Of a DNA stretch of 7,134 nt, positions 1 to 5,900 are shown in pieces (within the stretch, counting starts at the first letter, position 1; each line of letters starts with the position of its first letter). Source of the DNA: an uncultured Woeseiaceae bacterium (GTDB taxonomy: Bacteria; Pseudomonadota; Gammaproteobacteria; Woeseiales; Woeseiaceae). The notes under the pieces were generated by a model that did no database searches, was not told the origin of the DNA, and saw only the letters and a list, made by a program, of their open reading frames with translations. Location of the stretch: positions 1-7,134 of the forward strand of contig CAMYMP010000215.1 in the NCBI GenBank assembly GCA_947259435.1, written 5' to 3'. Both the position numbers and the translations under genes were made by a program.

Positions 1-84
1 CGCAGTCGGGCCGGTTAAAGAGATTGCAGGTTTTAGAACCATATAGCGGCGCTGGCCAATCGAAGCCAGTGCGAGGTTTTTGAG
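1..84 (+). other. Leader or spacer upstream of L3, no gene recognised
   Basis: In the usual order S10 (rpsJ) ends just before L3. No S10 C-terminus can be recognised here in any + frame. Frame 1 has a stop at 16-18, frame 2 at 44-46, and frame 3 stays open to a TGA at 81-83. The peptides before those stops do not resemble the conserved S10 ending. The S10 stop could be the TAA at 16-18, with only five divergent codons inside the window, but this is a guess. The stretch also contains the 49-72 hairpin and the L3 ribosome binding site (GCGAGG at 71-76). Confidence 0.5.
49..72 (+). promoter_or_regulatory. Hairpin immediately upstream of the L3 ribosome binding site
   Basis: GCGCTGGC (49-56) pairs with GCCAGTGC (65-72) over 8 bp, including one G-U wobble as RNA, around an 8-nt loop. 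Its 3' arm ends directly against the GAGG (73-76) that serves the L3 start at 85. This could affect L3 initiation or protect the mRNA end. No T-run follows, so it is not an intrinsic terminator. The structure is seen in the sequence; the function is inferred. Confidence 0.4.
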
Positions 85-744
85 ATGACGATGGGTCTTG
101 TTGGCCGCAAGTGCGGCATGACACGTGTCTTTACGGACGACGGGGAATCGATCCCCGTAACCGTTATCGAGGCACAGCCAAACCGAATCACACAGGTGAA
201 GACCGTTGAGACTGATGGCTATCGTGCGCTGCAGGTAACTGCTGGCAGCAAGAAACCGTCTCGCGTGTCCAAGCCGCAAGCCGGCCACTTTGCGAATGCG
301 AAGGTTGAAGCCGGCGACCTGATTACCGAGTTCCGCCTCAGTGATGCGGATCAGGAGGACTATCAGCTTGGTGCGGCGCTGGAGGTCGGCCTTTTCGCAG
401 AAGGCCAGAAAGTCGACGTCATTGGCACATCGATCGGTAAGGGGTTTGCGGGCACGGTCAAACGCCACAACTTCAGCATGCAGGATGCTACGCACGGTAA
501 TTCACTGGCACACAGGGCGCCGGGCTCTATCGGTCAAAACCAGACGCCGGGCCGCGTCTTCAAGGGTAAAAAGATGTCGGGCCAGATGGGCAATGTTCGG
601 CGCACCGTACAGAATCTCGAGGTCGTGCGTGTAGACAGCGAACGCAACCTTCTTTTAATCAGGGGCGCAGTCCCGGGCCACAGCGGCGGACGGGTTATTG
701 TCCGCCCGGCTATCAAGGCTTCGAAAGCAGGGGCGCCCGCATGA
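85..744 (+). CDS. rplC: 50S ribosomal protein L3
   Basis: L3 is an early-assembly protein of the large subunit that binds 23S rRNA near its 3' end and reaches towards the peptidyl transferase centre through an extended loop. The 219-residue product aligns with E. coli L3 (209 residues) along its whole length, with a slightly longer C-terminus. Conserved blocks include [13 protein letters not shown] near the start, [13 protein letters not shown] at residues 118-130, [20 protein letters not shown] at 134-153 and [13 protein letters not shown] at 158-170. Gln153 matches the E. coli glutamine (Gln150) methylated by PrmB. The ATG at 85 has GCGAGG 8 nt upstream; an ATG at 91 is possible but too far from that site. 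The gene overlaps the L4 start by ATGA at 741-744, which suggests translational coupling. Confidence 0.97.
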   Translation: MTMGLVGRKCGMTRVFTDDGESIPVTVIEAQPNRITQVKTVETDGYRALQVTAGSKKPSRVSKPQAGHFANAKVEAGDLITEFRLSDADQEDYQLGAALEVGLFAEGQKVDVIGTSIGKGFAGTVKRHNFSMQDATHGNSLAHRAPGSIGQNQTPGRVFKGKKMSGQMGNVRRTVQNLEVVRVDSERNLLLIRGAVPGHSGGRVIVRPAIKASKAGAPA

Positions 745-1174
745 AACTGAAGATGCAAGGCAGCGGATCTGTCGACGTTGCAGAAACCGCATTCCGATCT
801 GGGTTGGCGGCGGCCGGACGTTTGCGGCGAAGCCGCGTGACTTCGAACAGAAGGTCAACAAAAAAATGTATCGCGCCGCGCTGCGCTCGGTTCTGTCAGA
901 GCTCGTGCGTCAGGATCGCCTGGTCGTCGTCAAGGAACTGGAGATCGAGGCGCCCAAGACCAAGCTGCTTGCGACCAGGCTGAAAGAGCTGGACCTGGAC
1001 AACGTGCTGATCCTGAACGAAGCCTTCGAAGAAAAACTCTTCCTGGCGGCGCGCAATCTTCCGGATGTTGGTATCTGCGATGCAGCATCGATTGACCCCG
1101 TAGTCTTGATCCGCTTCGACAAGGTGCTCGTGACGCTGCCAGCGCTGAAACTGATTGAGGAGCGCCTGTCATGA
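741..1174 (+). pseudogene. rplD: 50S ribosomal protein L4, internally deleted and frameshifted
   Basis: L4 binds domain I of 23S rRNA, and its long loop lines the exit tunnel. In E. coli it also represses its own S10 operon. The frame from ATG 741 gives 18 codons matching the family N-terminus (ends VAETAF, 726-nt-frame independent of L3). The rest of L4 resumes in another frame at CCG 794 with [17 protein letters not shown] and runs to the normal C-terminus and TGA at 1172-1174, 126 codons matching E. coli residues 76-201. About 56 residues (E. coli 20-75), including much of the tunnel loop, are absent. The lost length must leave remainder 1 when divided by 3, about 166-169 nt if spacing is as in E. 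coli. Read from its ATG, the frame goes out of register and stops at 981-983. Identity is certain; whether the lesion is real or a sequence error is open. Confidence 0.9.
785..800 (+). other. Deletion junction inside L4
   Basis: The N-terminal L4 frame reads through TTC at 792-794 (the F of the SETTF-like motif in E. coli). The C-terminal frame begins at CCG 794-796 (the P of PIW). The two reading frames meet within a base or two, with nothing inserted, as expected for a clean deletion. The exact breakpoint cannot be fixed without an intact relative. Confidence 0.8.
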
Positions 1175-1689
1175 CTGCGGCTGCCCACCAGGAAAGACTG
1201 ATGACGGTGTTGCAAGGCCCGCTATTCTCTGAAAAGAGCACGCTGGCCGCGGAGCAGAACAATCAGATTGTGTTCAAGGTGCGTCCGGACGCGACCAAGC
1301 GTGAGATTCGCGAGGCTGTCGAGCTGCTGTTCGAAGTCAAGGTCGACGGCGTTCAGGTCATCAACTGTCGCGGCAAGATCAAGCGCTTTGGCCAGACGAA
1401 GGGCCGGCGCGTGAATTGGAAGAAAGCCTACGTGAGGCTGGCTGAAGGTGATTCGTTGTCGGGGTCAAGACGCCCGGCCTGCACAAAGGCAAGCCGCACA
1501 GCGCGCTTGTCGACAAGAAGTCGTCGAAGGGCGGTCGTAACAATAACGGCCGCATTACGGTTCGGCATAGAGGTGGCGGCCACAAACAGCGCTACCGGAT
1601 CGTCGACTTCAAGCGGGACAAGGACGGCATTCCGGGTGTTGTTGAACGCCTCGAGTACGATCCGAATCGCAGTGCGCATCTTGCTTTGA
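1171..1689 (+). CDS. rplW: 50S ribosomal protein L23, with C-terminus replaced by out-of-frame L2 sequence
   Basis: L23 sits at the exit of the ribosomal tunnel, where trigger factor and SRP dock. Residues 1-95 (1171-1455) match L23, including [11 protein letters not shown], a [18 protein letters not shown] helix region and [16 protein letters not shown]. The family normally ends a few residues later, at about 100. Here the frame instead runs on into L2 DNA read in the wrong frame, giving about 77 meaningless residues before the TGA at 1687-1689. The true end, stop codon and spacer have been lost in the junction near 1452-1456. The ATG at 1171 overlaps the L4 stop by ATGA and gives only about three extra N-terminal residues compared with E. 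coli, so it is the likely start. The core of the protein is intact as far as it goes. Confidence 0.85.
   Translation: MTAAAHQERLMTVLQGPLFSEKSTLAAEQNNQIVFKVRPDATKREIREAVELLFEVKVDGVQVINCRGKIKRFGQTKGRRVNWKKAYVRLAEGDSLSGSRRPACTKASRTARLSTRSRRRAVVTITAALRFGIEVAATNSATGSSTSSGTRTAFRVLLNASSTIRIAVRILL
1447..1458 (+). other. Junction fusing the end of L23 to the interior of L2
   Basis: L23-type coding (AEGDS, through 1455) and L2-type coding ([15 protein letters not shown], from TTC 1452) overlap by about 4 bases in different frames. The L23 tail, its stop, the intergenic ribosome binding site and the first 14 or so L2 codons are missing, an estimated 80-90 nt by comparison with E. coli. The L2 frame has a TGA at 1449-1451 directly before the match, so L2 is not open upstream. 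Confidence 0.8.
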
Positions 1690-2237
1690 TCAAATACAGC
1701 GACGGCGAACGGCGCTATATTCTGGCGCCAAAAGGTGTTGTCGATGGTGCGCCTGTCGTCAGCGGTGAGGATGCACCGATCAAGCCGGGTAACACGCTGC
1801 CGCTGCGTGCGATTCCCGTAGGTACGACTGTGCACAATGTGGAAATGAAGCCGGGCAAAGGCGGACAGCTCGCTCGTTCGGCTGGCGCCTATGCACAGCT
1901 CGCCGCCCGGGAAGGCGCCTATGCGACGCTGCGCCTTCGCTCCGGTGAGACGCGCAGGATTCATGTCGACTGTCGCGCGACGATAGGCGAGGTTGGCCAC
2001 AGCGAACACAATCTGCGCAAGCTCGGTAAAGCCGGCGCGTCGCGCTGGAGAGGCGTGCGCCCGACGGTTCGCGGCGTCGCAATGAACCCGGTCGATCATC
2101 CGCACGGTGGCGGTGAAGGCCGCACCTCCGGTGGTCGTCATCCGGTGAGCCCGTGGGGTACACCGACGAAAGGCGCCAAGACACGGTCGAACAAACGTAC
2201 GGACAACATGATATTGCGTCGTCGCAAGCGCAAGTAA
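1452..2237 (+). pseudogene. rplB: 50S ribosomal protein L2, 5' end missing
   Basis: L2 is one of the most conserved ribosomal proteins, required for subunit joining and close to the peptidyl transferase centre. The frame from 1452 gives 261 residues against about 273-275 for the family. It matches E. coli from about residue 15 to the end: [95 protein letters not shown] and a basic tail. The conserved [13 protein letters not shown] motif lies at 2082-2120, including the histidine of the active-site-proximal loop. The first ~14 codons and the start codon are gone, and the frame is closed by TGA at 1449-1451. The first start-like codon left is TTG at 1686, which would drop the whole RNA-binding N-terminal part, so it is not credible as a start. 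Confidence 0.9.
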
Positions 2238-2256
2238 CTGTTAAGGATTCTAAGCA

Positions 2257-2529
2257 ATGCCACGTAGTGTAAGAAAAGGCCCATTCGTCGATACGCATCT
2301 GGCGAAGAAGGTTGCTGAAGCAGCAGCAAAGAGCGATCGCCGGCCGATTAAGACCTGGTCGCGCCGTTCGATGGTGCTACCGGACATGGTTGGGCTGACG
2401 ATCGCGGTCCACAACGGTCGCCAGCATGTGCCGGTTCTGATTTCTGAAAACATGGTTGGCCACAAACTGGGCGAGTTTGCGGTTACGAGAACGTTTCGGG
2501 GTCACTCCGGTGATCGTAAGACGAAGTAA
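2257..2529 (+). CDS. rpsS: 30S ribosomal protein S19
   Basis: S19 binds 16S rRNA in the head of the small subunit with S13, near the A-site finger bridge. The 90-residue product aligns end to end with E. coli S19 (92 residues): [12 protein letters not shown] at the start, [20 protein letters not shown] in the middle, then [20 protein letters not shown] and a TRTFRGH block, ending in a shorter basic tail. AAGGA at 2243-2247 sits 9 nt before the ATG. It follows L2 by 19 nt and precedes L22 by 19 nt, the usual order. Confidence 0.97.
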   Translation: MPRSVRKGPFVDTHLAKKVAEAAAKSDRRPIKTWSRRSMVLPDMVGLTIAVHNGRQHVPVLISENMVGHKLGEFAVTRTFRGHSGDRKTK

Positions 2530-2548
2530 GTTGACGGAGTAGAGGTCC

Positions 2549-2881
2549 ATGCAAGTTGCAGCAACACTTCGATACGCGCGTATATCACCGCAAAAATGCC
2601 GCCTCGTGGCCGACGCCATTCGCGGCAAGACGGTGGATGACGCCCTGCGGACTTTGACTTTTACGCCAAAGAAGAGCGCCCGGATAGTGAAGAAGGTTCT
2701 CGAGTCGGCTATTGCCAACGCTGAGCACAATCATGGCGCAGACATTGATGAATTGAAGGTTTCGACCATTGAGGTGAATGAGGCGCCGACATTCCGTCGT
2801 TATCGTGCCCGGGCCAAAGGCCGTGGAGCACGCATCATCAAACGGAATAGCCACATCACGGTTCAGGTAGGGGACGAATAG
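2549..2881 (+). CDS. rplV: 50S ribosomal protein L22
   Basis: L22 touches all six 23S rRNA domains, and its long beta-hairpin lines the exit tunnel opposite L4. The 110 residues equal the E. coli length and align without gaps. Conserved parts are the N-terminal [15 protein letters not shown], the helix [20 protein letters not shown], and the tunnel hairpin [18 protein letters not shown] followed by the final strand [10 protein letters not shown]. Possible ribosome binding sites are GGAG (2536-2539) and AGAGG (2541-2545). The hairpin region where macrolide-resistance changes occur in other bacteria is complete and ordinary. Confidence 0.97.
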   Translation: MQVAATLRYARISPQKCRLVADAIRGKTVDDALRTLTFTPKKSARIVKKVLESAIANAEHNHGADIDELKVSTIEVNEAPTFRRYRARAKGRGARIIKRNSHITVQVGDE

Positions 2882-2900
2882 TGGTCGCGAAATTTGAATA

Positions 2901-2924
2901 TTTCTCAGCAGATCGGCTGAGGGA
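2901..2924 (+). promoter_or_regulatory. Hairpin covering the S3 Shine-Dalgarno sequence
   Basis: CTCAGC (2904-2909) pairs perfectly with GCTGAG (2916-2921) around a 6-nt loop. As RNA the stem extends outward by two U-G wobbles and one U-A pair, to 9 bp. The 3' arm contains GAGGG (2919-2923), the best Shine-Dalgarno match before the S3 ATG at 2937, although its spacing of 13 nt is long. The hairpin starts 19 nt after the L22 stop, so a ribosome finishing L22 might open it. Coupled translation of S3 to L22 is therefore possible. Structure seen, role inferred. Confidence 0.45.
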
Positions 2925-2936
2925 CGAGTAAAGACT

Positions 2937-3629
2937 ATGGGTCAAAAAGTACATCCAACAGGAATTCGTCTGGGCATCGTCAAGGACTGGACGTCCAAGT
3001 GGTATGCGGATTCGAAGGCATTCCCCGACCATATCAAGTCTGACCATCAGATTCGTGTCTTGATAAAGAAGAAGCTCAAAGACGCATCGGTCAGCAAGAT
3101 CGCTATCGAGCGGCAGGCGAAGAAAGTCAATATCTCGATTCATACGGCTCGTCCAGGCATCGTGATCGGCAAGAAGGGCGAGGACATCGAGAAGCTGCGC
3201 AGCGAAGTCGCGAGAATGATCGGCATGCCGATCAGCGATGTTCGCATTAATATCAACGAGGTTCGCAAGCCGGAGCTCGATGCACAGCTTGTTGCTGAAG
3301 GCATTGCTCAGCAGCTTGAGCGTCGCGTGATGTTTCGCCGGGCTATGAAGCGCGCCGTGACGAACACAATGCGCGTTGGTGCAGAGGGCATCAAGGTCAA
3401 GGTCGGCGGTCGACTGAATGGTGCGGAAATAGCACGTTCGGAATGGTACCGCGAAGGTCGCGTGCCGCTGCACACACTGCGTGCGGATATTGATTACGGT
3501 TTCGCCGAGGCACAAACGACGTACGGCGTTATCGGCGTCAAGGTCTGGATTTTCAAGGGTGAGGTTTTTGAAAAACCCGAAGCCGTGGCGGCAGAGCCGG
3601 CTGAGGCCGCAGCAGGCGCGCGCTCCTAG
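2937..3629 (+). CDS. rpsC: 30S ribosomal protein S3
   Basis: S3 sits at the mRNA entry channel of the 30S head and takes part in the ribosomal mRNA helicase. The 230 residues align with E. coli S3 (233). The N-terminus is [19 protein letters not shown] type II KH domain carries the GKKG loop at residues 78-81. [13 protein letters not shown] at 128-140 holds Arg134, Arg135 and Lys138, matching the E. coli helicase residues R131, R132 and K135. The C-terminal domain has [20 protein letters not shown] and [21 protein letters not shown] small insertion (about three residues) near 100-103 differs from E. coli. The final 20 residues are rich in Ala and Glu, unlike the Lys/Gln-rich E. coli tail, which is a variable region. 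The 55-nt spacer before it is longer than usual and structured. Confidence 0.97.
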   Translation: MGQKVHPTGIRLGIVKDWTSKWYADSKAFPDHIKSDHQIRVLIKKKLKDASVSKIAIERQAKKVNISIHTARPGIVIGKKGEDIEKLRSEVARMIGMPISDVRININEVRKPELDAQLVAEGIAQQLERRVMFRRAMKRAVTNTMRVGAEGIKVKVGGRLNGAEIARSEWYREGRVPLHTLRADIDYGFAEAQTTYGVIGVKVWIFKGEVFEKPEAVAAEPAEAAAGARS

Positions 3630-3655
3630 AGCCCCGCGCTTACCAGGTATGAGAG

Positions 3656-4069
3656 ATGTTACAGCCTAAACGAACAAAATTTCGCAAACAGCACAAGGGG
3701 CGCAATCGGGGCCTCGCGCTGCGTGGTAGTACGGTTGCATTTGGCACCTACGGCCTGAAAGCAACCGGACGCGGCCGCATGACTGCCCGCCAAATCGAGG
3801 CGGCACGTCGTGCGATGACTCGCCACATCAAGCGTGGCGGTAAGATCTGGATTCGCGTGTTTCCTGACAAGCCGATTACGAAGAAGCCTCTTGAAGTGCG
3901 GCAAGGCAAAGGCAAAGGCAACGTCGAGTACTGGGTATGTCAGATTCAGCCGGGCCGCGTGCTCTATGAGATGGAAGGTGTGACGGAAGAGATCGCACGC
4001 GAGGCGTTTCGCCTCGCTGCGGCCAAGCTGCCCTTCTCGACGGCCTTTGTTGAACGGCAGGTGATGTGA
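3656..4069 (+). CDS. rplP: 50S ribosomal protein L16
   Basis: L16 binds between the central protuberance and the L7/L12 stalk base and helps position A-site tRNA. The product of 137 residues matches E. coli L16 (136) throughout: [71 protein letters not shown] and [15 protein letters not shown]. Arg82 matches the E. coli arginine (Arg81) hydroxylated by YcfD/RoxA. AGG at 3646-3648 is 7 nt before the ATG. An ATG at 3649 in another frame opens only a 6-codon peptide and is not the start. The stop overlaps the L29 start as TGATG (4067-4071). Confidence 0.97.
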   Translation: MLQPKRTKFRKQHKGRNRGLALRGSTVAFGTYGLKATGRGRMTARQIEAARRAMTRHIKRGGKIWIRVFPDKPITKKPLEVRQGKGKGNVEYWVCQIQPGRVLYEMEGVTEEIAREAFRLAAAKLPFSTAFVERQVM

Positions 4070-4275
4070 TGGATGCCAATGAACTTCGCGGAAAGTCGAT
4101 AGATGAACTCAACGAGGAGCTGGTTGCGTTGAGACGTGAGCAGTTCAATCTGCGCATGCAGCAGGCGACTGGTGAATTGAACAAGCATCACGAGCACCGC
4201 CGTGTGAGAAAGAGTATTGCGCGTGTCAAGACCGTAATGAACGAGCTGGCGCGTGCAGCGGGTGATAAGAAATGA
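4069..4275 (+). CDS. rpmC: 50S ribosomal protein L29
   Basis: L29 is a small helical-hairpin protein near the tunnel exit, next to L23. Starting at the ATG at 4069 gives 68 residues. [18 protein letters not shown] aligns directly with the E. coli N-terminus MKAKELREKSVEEL, and the core [15 protein letters not shown] is conserved. A GTG at 4066 would add one residue, but the ATG fits both the family and the TGATG coupling with L16. The C-terminus is about five residues longer than E. coli (63). It overlaps S17 by ATGA at 4272-4275. Confidence 0.95.
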   Translation: MDANELRGKSIDELNEELVALRREQFNLRMQQATGELNKHHEHRRVRKSIARVKTVMNELARAAGDKK

Positions 4276-4541
4276 GTGAAGAGACGAAAAAGGCACAACG
4301 TACAATTGTTGGTCGTGTTGTCAGCGACAAGATGGATAAGACCGTATCGGTCGCCATCGAGCGCCTGATAAAACATCCAATGTACGGCAAGTACATTCGC
4401 CGCACGACAAAAGTGCTGGCTCATGATGCGGGCAACGAGTGCAAGCCGGGCGATCGCGTCGCGATATCCGAGTGCAAGCCGATTTCAAAGAACAAATCGT
4501 GGGCTGTCGTCAACGTTGTTGAGCGAGCGGCGGACCGGTAA
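4272..4541 (+). CDS. rpsQ: 30S ribosomal protein S17
   Basis: S17 is a primary 16S rRNA-binding protein of the 30S body with an OB fold. The 89 residues align with E. coli S17 (84) across its length: [40 protein letters not shown], a [20 protein letters not shown] block and VVERA near the end. The start overlaps the L29 stop. In E. coli S17 ends the S10 operon. Here only 17 nt separate it from L14, so transcription probably continues. Confidence 0.97.
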   Translation: MSEETKKAQRTIVGRVVSDKMDKTVSVAIERLIKHPMYGKYIRRTTKVLAHDAGNECKPGDRVAISECKPISKNKSWAVVNVVERAADR

Positions 4542-4558
4542 AGGTTTAGGAAGCAGTC

Positions 4559-4927
4559 ATGATTCAGATGCAGACAGTTCTCGATGCGGCCGACAACTCA
4601 GGTGCCCGTCGCGTGCAGTGCATAAAGGTGCTCGGTGGATCGAAGCGTCGCTATGCAGGTGTCGGCGACGTAATCAAGGTAAGCGTCAAGGATGCCATTC
4701 CACGCGGCAAGGTCAAAAAGGGCGAGATATACAACGCAGTGGTTGTGCGTACGCGCAAGGGCGTTCGCCGCAAAGACGGGTCGCTGATTCGCTTCGACGG
4801 CAATGCCGCAGTTTTGTTGAACGCCCGCCTGGAGCCGATTGGCACGCGTATTTTTGGCCCGGTAACTCGTGAACTGCGCACTAACCGCTTTATGAAGATT
4901 ATTTCGCTGGCGCCCGAGGTCCTGTAG
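4559..4927 (+). CDS. rplN: 50S ribosomal protein L14
   Basis: L14 lies at the subunit interface and contributes to intersubunit bridges with 16S rRNA; the silencing factor RsfS docks on it. The 122 residues match the family length and align without gaps: [74 protein letters not shown] and [22 protein letters not shown] at 4548-4551 is 7 nt before the ATG. This is the first gene of the spc group. Confidence 0.97.
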   Translation: MIQMQTVLDAADNSGARRVQCIKVLGGSKRRYAGVGDVIKVSVKDAIPRGKVKKGEIYNAVVVRTRKGVRRKDGSLIRFDGNAAVLLNARLEPIGTRIFGPVTRELRTNRFMKIISLAPEVL

Positions 4928-4952
4928 GGATCCGGTAACCACGGTAAAGATT

Positions 4953-5234
4953 ATGAACAAGATTAAGAAAGGCGACGAAGTCATCGTAACGACCGGCAAG
5001 GACAAAGGCCGGCGCGGCACGGTGTTGCAGATTCTTGATGACGGGCGCGTGCTTGTCGAAGGCGTGAATCTGGCCAAGAAACATACCAAGCCGAACCCGA
5101 ATATTGGTGAGATGGGCGGCATAAAAGACAAGGCCCCGAAATCGAAGAAAGGCGAACGGGTCGGCATCCGTGTCAAAGATGACGGCAGCAAGGTACGCGT
5201 ATTTCGCGGTACCGGCGACGTGGTTGATATCTAA
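4953..5234 (+). CDS. rplX: 50S ribosomal protein L24, apparently shortened in the middle
   Basis: L24 is an assembly-initiator protein that binds the 5' region of 23S rRNA and later sits by the tunnel exit. The N-terminal KOW motif is clear (KIKKGDEVIVTTGKDKGRRG, residues 3-22), followed by RVLVEGVNLAKKHTKPNPN and a final RVGIRVKDDGSKVRVFRGTG. The product is 93 residues against about 104 in E. coli. Between GGI (55-57) and RVGIR (69-73) there are 11 residues, while E. coli has 23. The missing part corresponds to the usual IHVSNVAI-type strand. The frame is kept, so a 36-nt in-frame deletion near 5136 is likely; natural variation is possible but less likely because the SNVA strand is widely conserved. 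The gene identity is firm. Confidence 0.93.
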   Translation: MNKIKKGDEVIVTTGKDKGRRGTVLQILDDGRVLVEGVNLAKKHTKPNPNIGEMGGIKDKAPKSKKGERVGIRVKDDGSKVRVFRGTGDVVDI

Positions 5235-5237
5235 GAG

Positions 5238-5252
5238 GATTGCGAAAGCATC
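5238..5252 (+). promoter_or_regulatory. Small GAAA-tetraloop hairpin after L24
   Basis: GATTGC (5238-5243) pairs with GCATC (5248-5252) with one bulged U, closing a GAAA tetraloop at 5244-5247. It begins 3 nt after the L24 stop. GNRA loops such as this are stable and common in structured RNA. The stem is short, so this is modest evidence alone, but it stands beside a stronger hairpin. Confidence 0.35.
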
Positions 5253-5276
5253 GTAAAAGCTCGACTGTTCTGAAAG

Positions 5277-5306
5277 AGCGCCGAACCAACCGATTGGTGA
5301 GGCGCT
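5277..5306 (+). promoter_or_regulatory. Two-part hairpin with tandem G-A mismatches in the L24-L5 spacer
   Basis: AGCGCC (5277-5282) pairs with GGCGCT (5301-5306), and ACCAA (5285-5289) pairs with TTGGT (5294-5298), around a CCGA loop. The two helices are joined by GA opposite GA (5283-5284 and 5299-5300), which can form tandem sheared G-A pairs, a common protein-binding or helix-stabilising RNA element. No T-run follows, so it is not a terminator. It lies 35 nt before the L5 start. Confidence 0.55.
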
Positions 5307-5341
5307 AACGACTAAACCGGGCGATTGCAGAGTAAAGAGAA

Positions 5342-5881
5342 ATGTCTCGATTACAGGAACAATACAACACAGAGCTTGCCGGCGAGATTCAGAAGAAGCT
5401 CGGCCTGAGCAACCGGCAGCAGGTGCCGCGTATCACGAAAATCACGCTGAACATGGGCGTGGGAGCGGCCGTTGCCGACAAGAAAGTGCTGGAAAAGGCG
5501 CGCGAAGACATGGAGAAGATCTCCGGTCAGCGCCCCGTGACCTGTCTGGCCCGCAAATCCGTCGCGGCGTTCAAGATTCGTGATGGCATGCCGATCGGCT
5601 GCAAAGTAACGCTGCGCCGCGAGCGCATGTACGAGTTTCTCGATCGTCTCGTGAATATCGCGATACCGCGTATCCGTGATTTTCGCGGGCTGAACCCGAA
5701 AGCGTTCGACCGTCAGGGTAACTACAGCCTCGGCGTCTCCGAGCAGATCATCTTTCCGGAGATCAATTACGACGAGATTGATGCGATTCGGGGCATGGAC
5801 ATCACGATAACCACGACCGCAAGAAATGCACAGGAAGGCAAGGCGCTACTTGAAGCGTTTAACTTCCCATTCAAGAGATAG
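5342..5881 (+). CDS. rplE: 50S ribosomal protein L5
   Basis: L5 binds 5S rRNA with L18 in the central protuberance and contacts P-site tRNA. The 179 residues equal the E. coli length and align throughout: [51 protein letters not shown], a [16 protein letters not shown] helix region, [29 protein letters not shown], and the C-terminal [10 protein letters not shown] and FNFPFKR. The first ten residues differ from E. coli. The ATG lies between GAGA (5337-5340) and TCTC (5345-5348), which could form a weak 4-bp stem with the start codon in the loop. An in-frame TAA at 5333-5335 rules out a longer protein. Confidence 0.97.
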   Translation: MSRLQEQYNTELAGEIQKKLGLSNRQQVPRITKITLNMGVGAAVADKKVLEKAREDMEKISGQRPVTCLARKSVAAFKIRDGMPIGCKVTLRRERMYEFLDRLVNIAIPRIRDFRGLNPKAFDRQGNYSLGVSEQIIFPEINYDEIDAIRGMDITITTTARNAQEGKALLEAFNFPFKR

Positions 5882-5900
5882 AAGACGAGATCTACCAAAC

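Larger units (their letters stand above)
5235..5341 (+). promoter_or_regulatory. Structured L24-L5 spacer, candidate S8 control region
   Basis: This 107-nt spacer is far longer than the short gap found here in E. coli. It contains two hairpins, listed separately, and an AG-rich stretch (5330-5340) that serves as the L5 ribosome binding site. In E. coli, S8 represses the spc operon by binding an mRNA hairpin at the L5 start, a mimic of its 16S rRNA site. The position here is the same, but no residue-level S8 core was recognised, so the link is inferred from place only. No stop-free continuation of L5 upstream exists: TAA at 5333-5335 closes its frame. Confidence 0.4.

Noticed and set aside
741..1174. 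Programmed ribosomal frameshift in L4
   Set aside because: A frameshift would restore the frame but not the roughly 56 missing residues, and no slippery heptamer with a downstream structure is evident at the junction.
698..1174. A longer protein starting at 698 that includes the L4 C-terminus
   Set aside because: The part before about 794 is out-of-frame L3 and L4 N-terminal sequence with no family match. It is only an open frame produced by the L4 deletion.
1428..2141. Long open frame on the - strand opposite L2
   Set aside because: It lies wholly opposite the strongly conserved L2 and L23 sequence, resembles no family, and is a by-product of GC-rich codon use.
2856..3515. 219-codon open frame on the - strand opposite S3
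   Set aside because: It mirrors the S3 gene, has no recognisable domain and no convincing start region, so it is treated as a shadow.
3649..3669. Short upstream reading frame before L16
   Set aside because: An ATG at 3649 opens only six codons overlapping the L16 start in another frame. This is expected by chance, and nothing marks it as a regulator.
4928..4933. GGATCC as a sign of cloning
   Set aside because: A single 6-base site in a natural spacer is expected by chance, and nothing vector-like flanks it.
5277..5306. Intrinsic terminator between L24 and L5
   Set aside because: The stem is good, but the sequence after it (AACGACTAAACC) has no T-run, and the operon clearly continues into L5.
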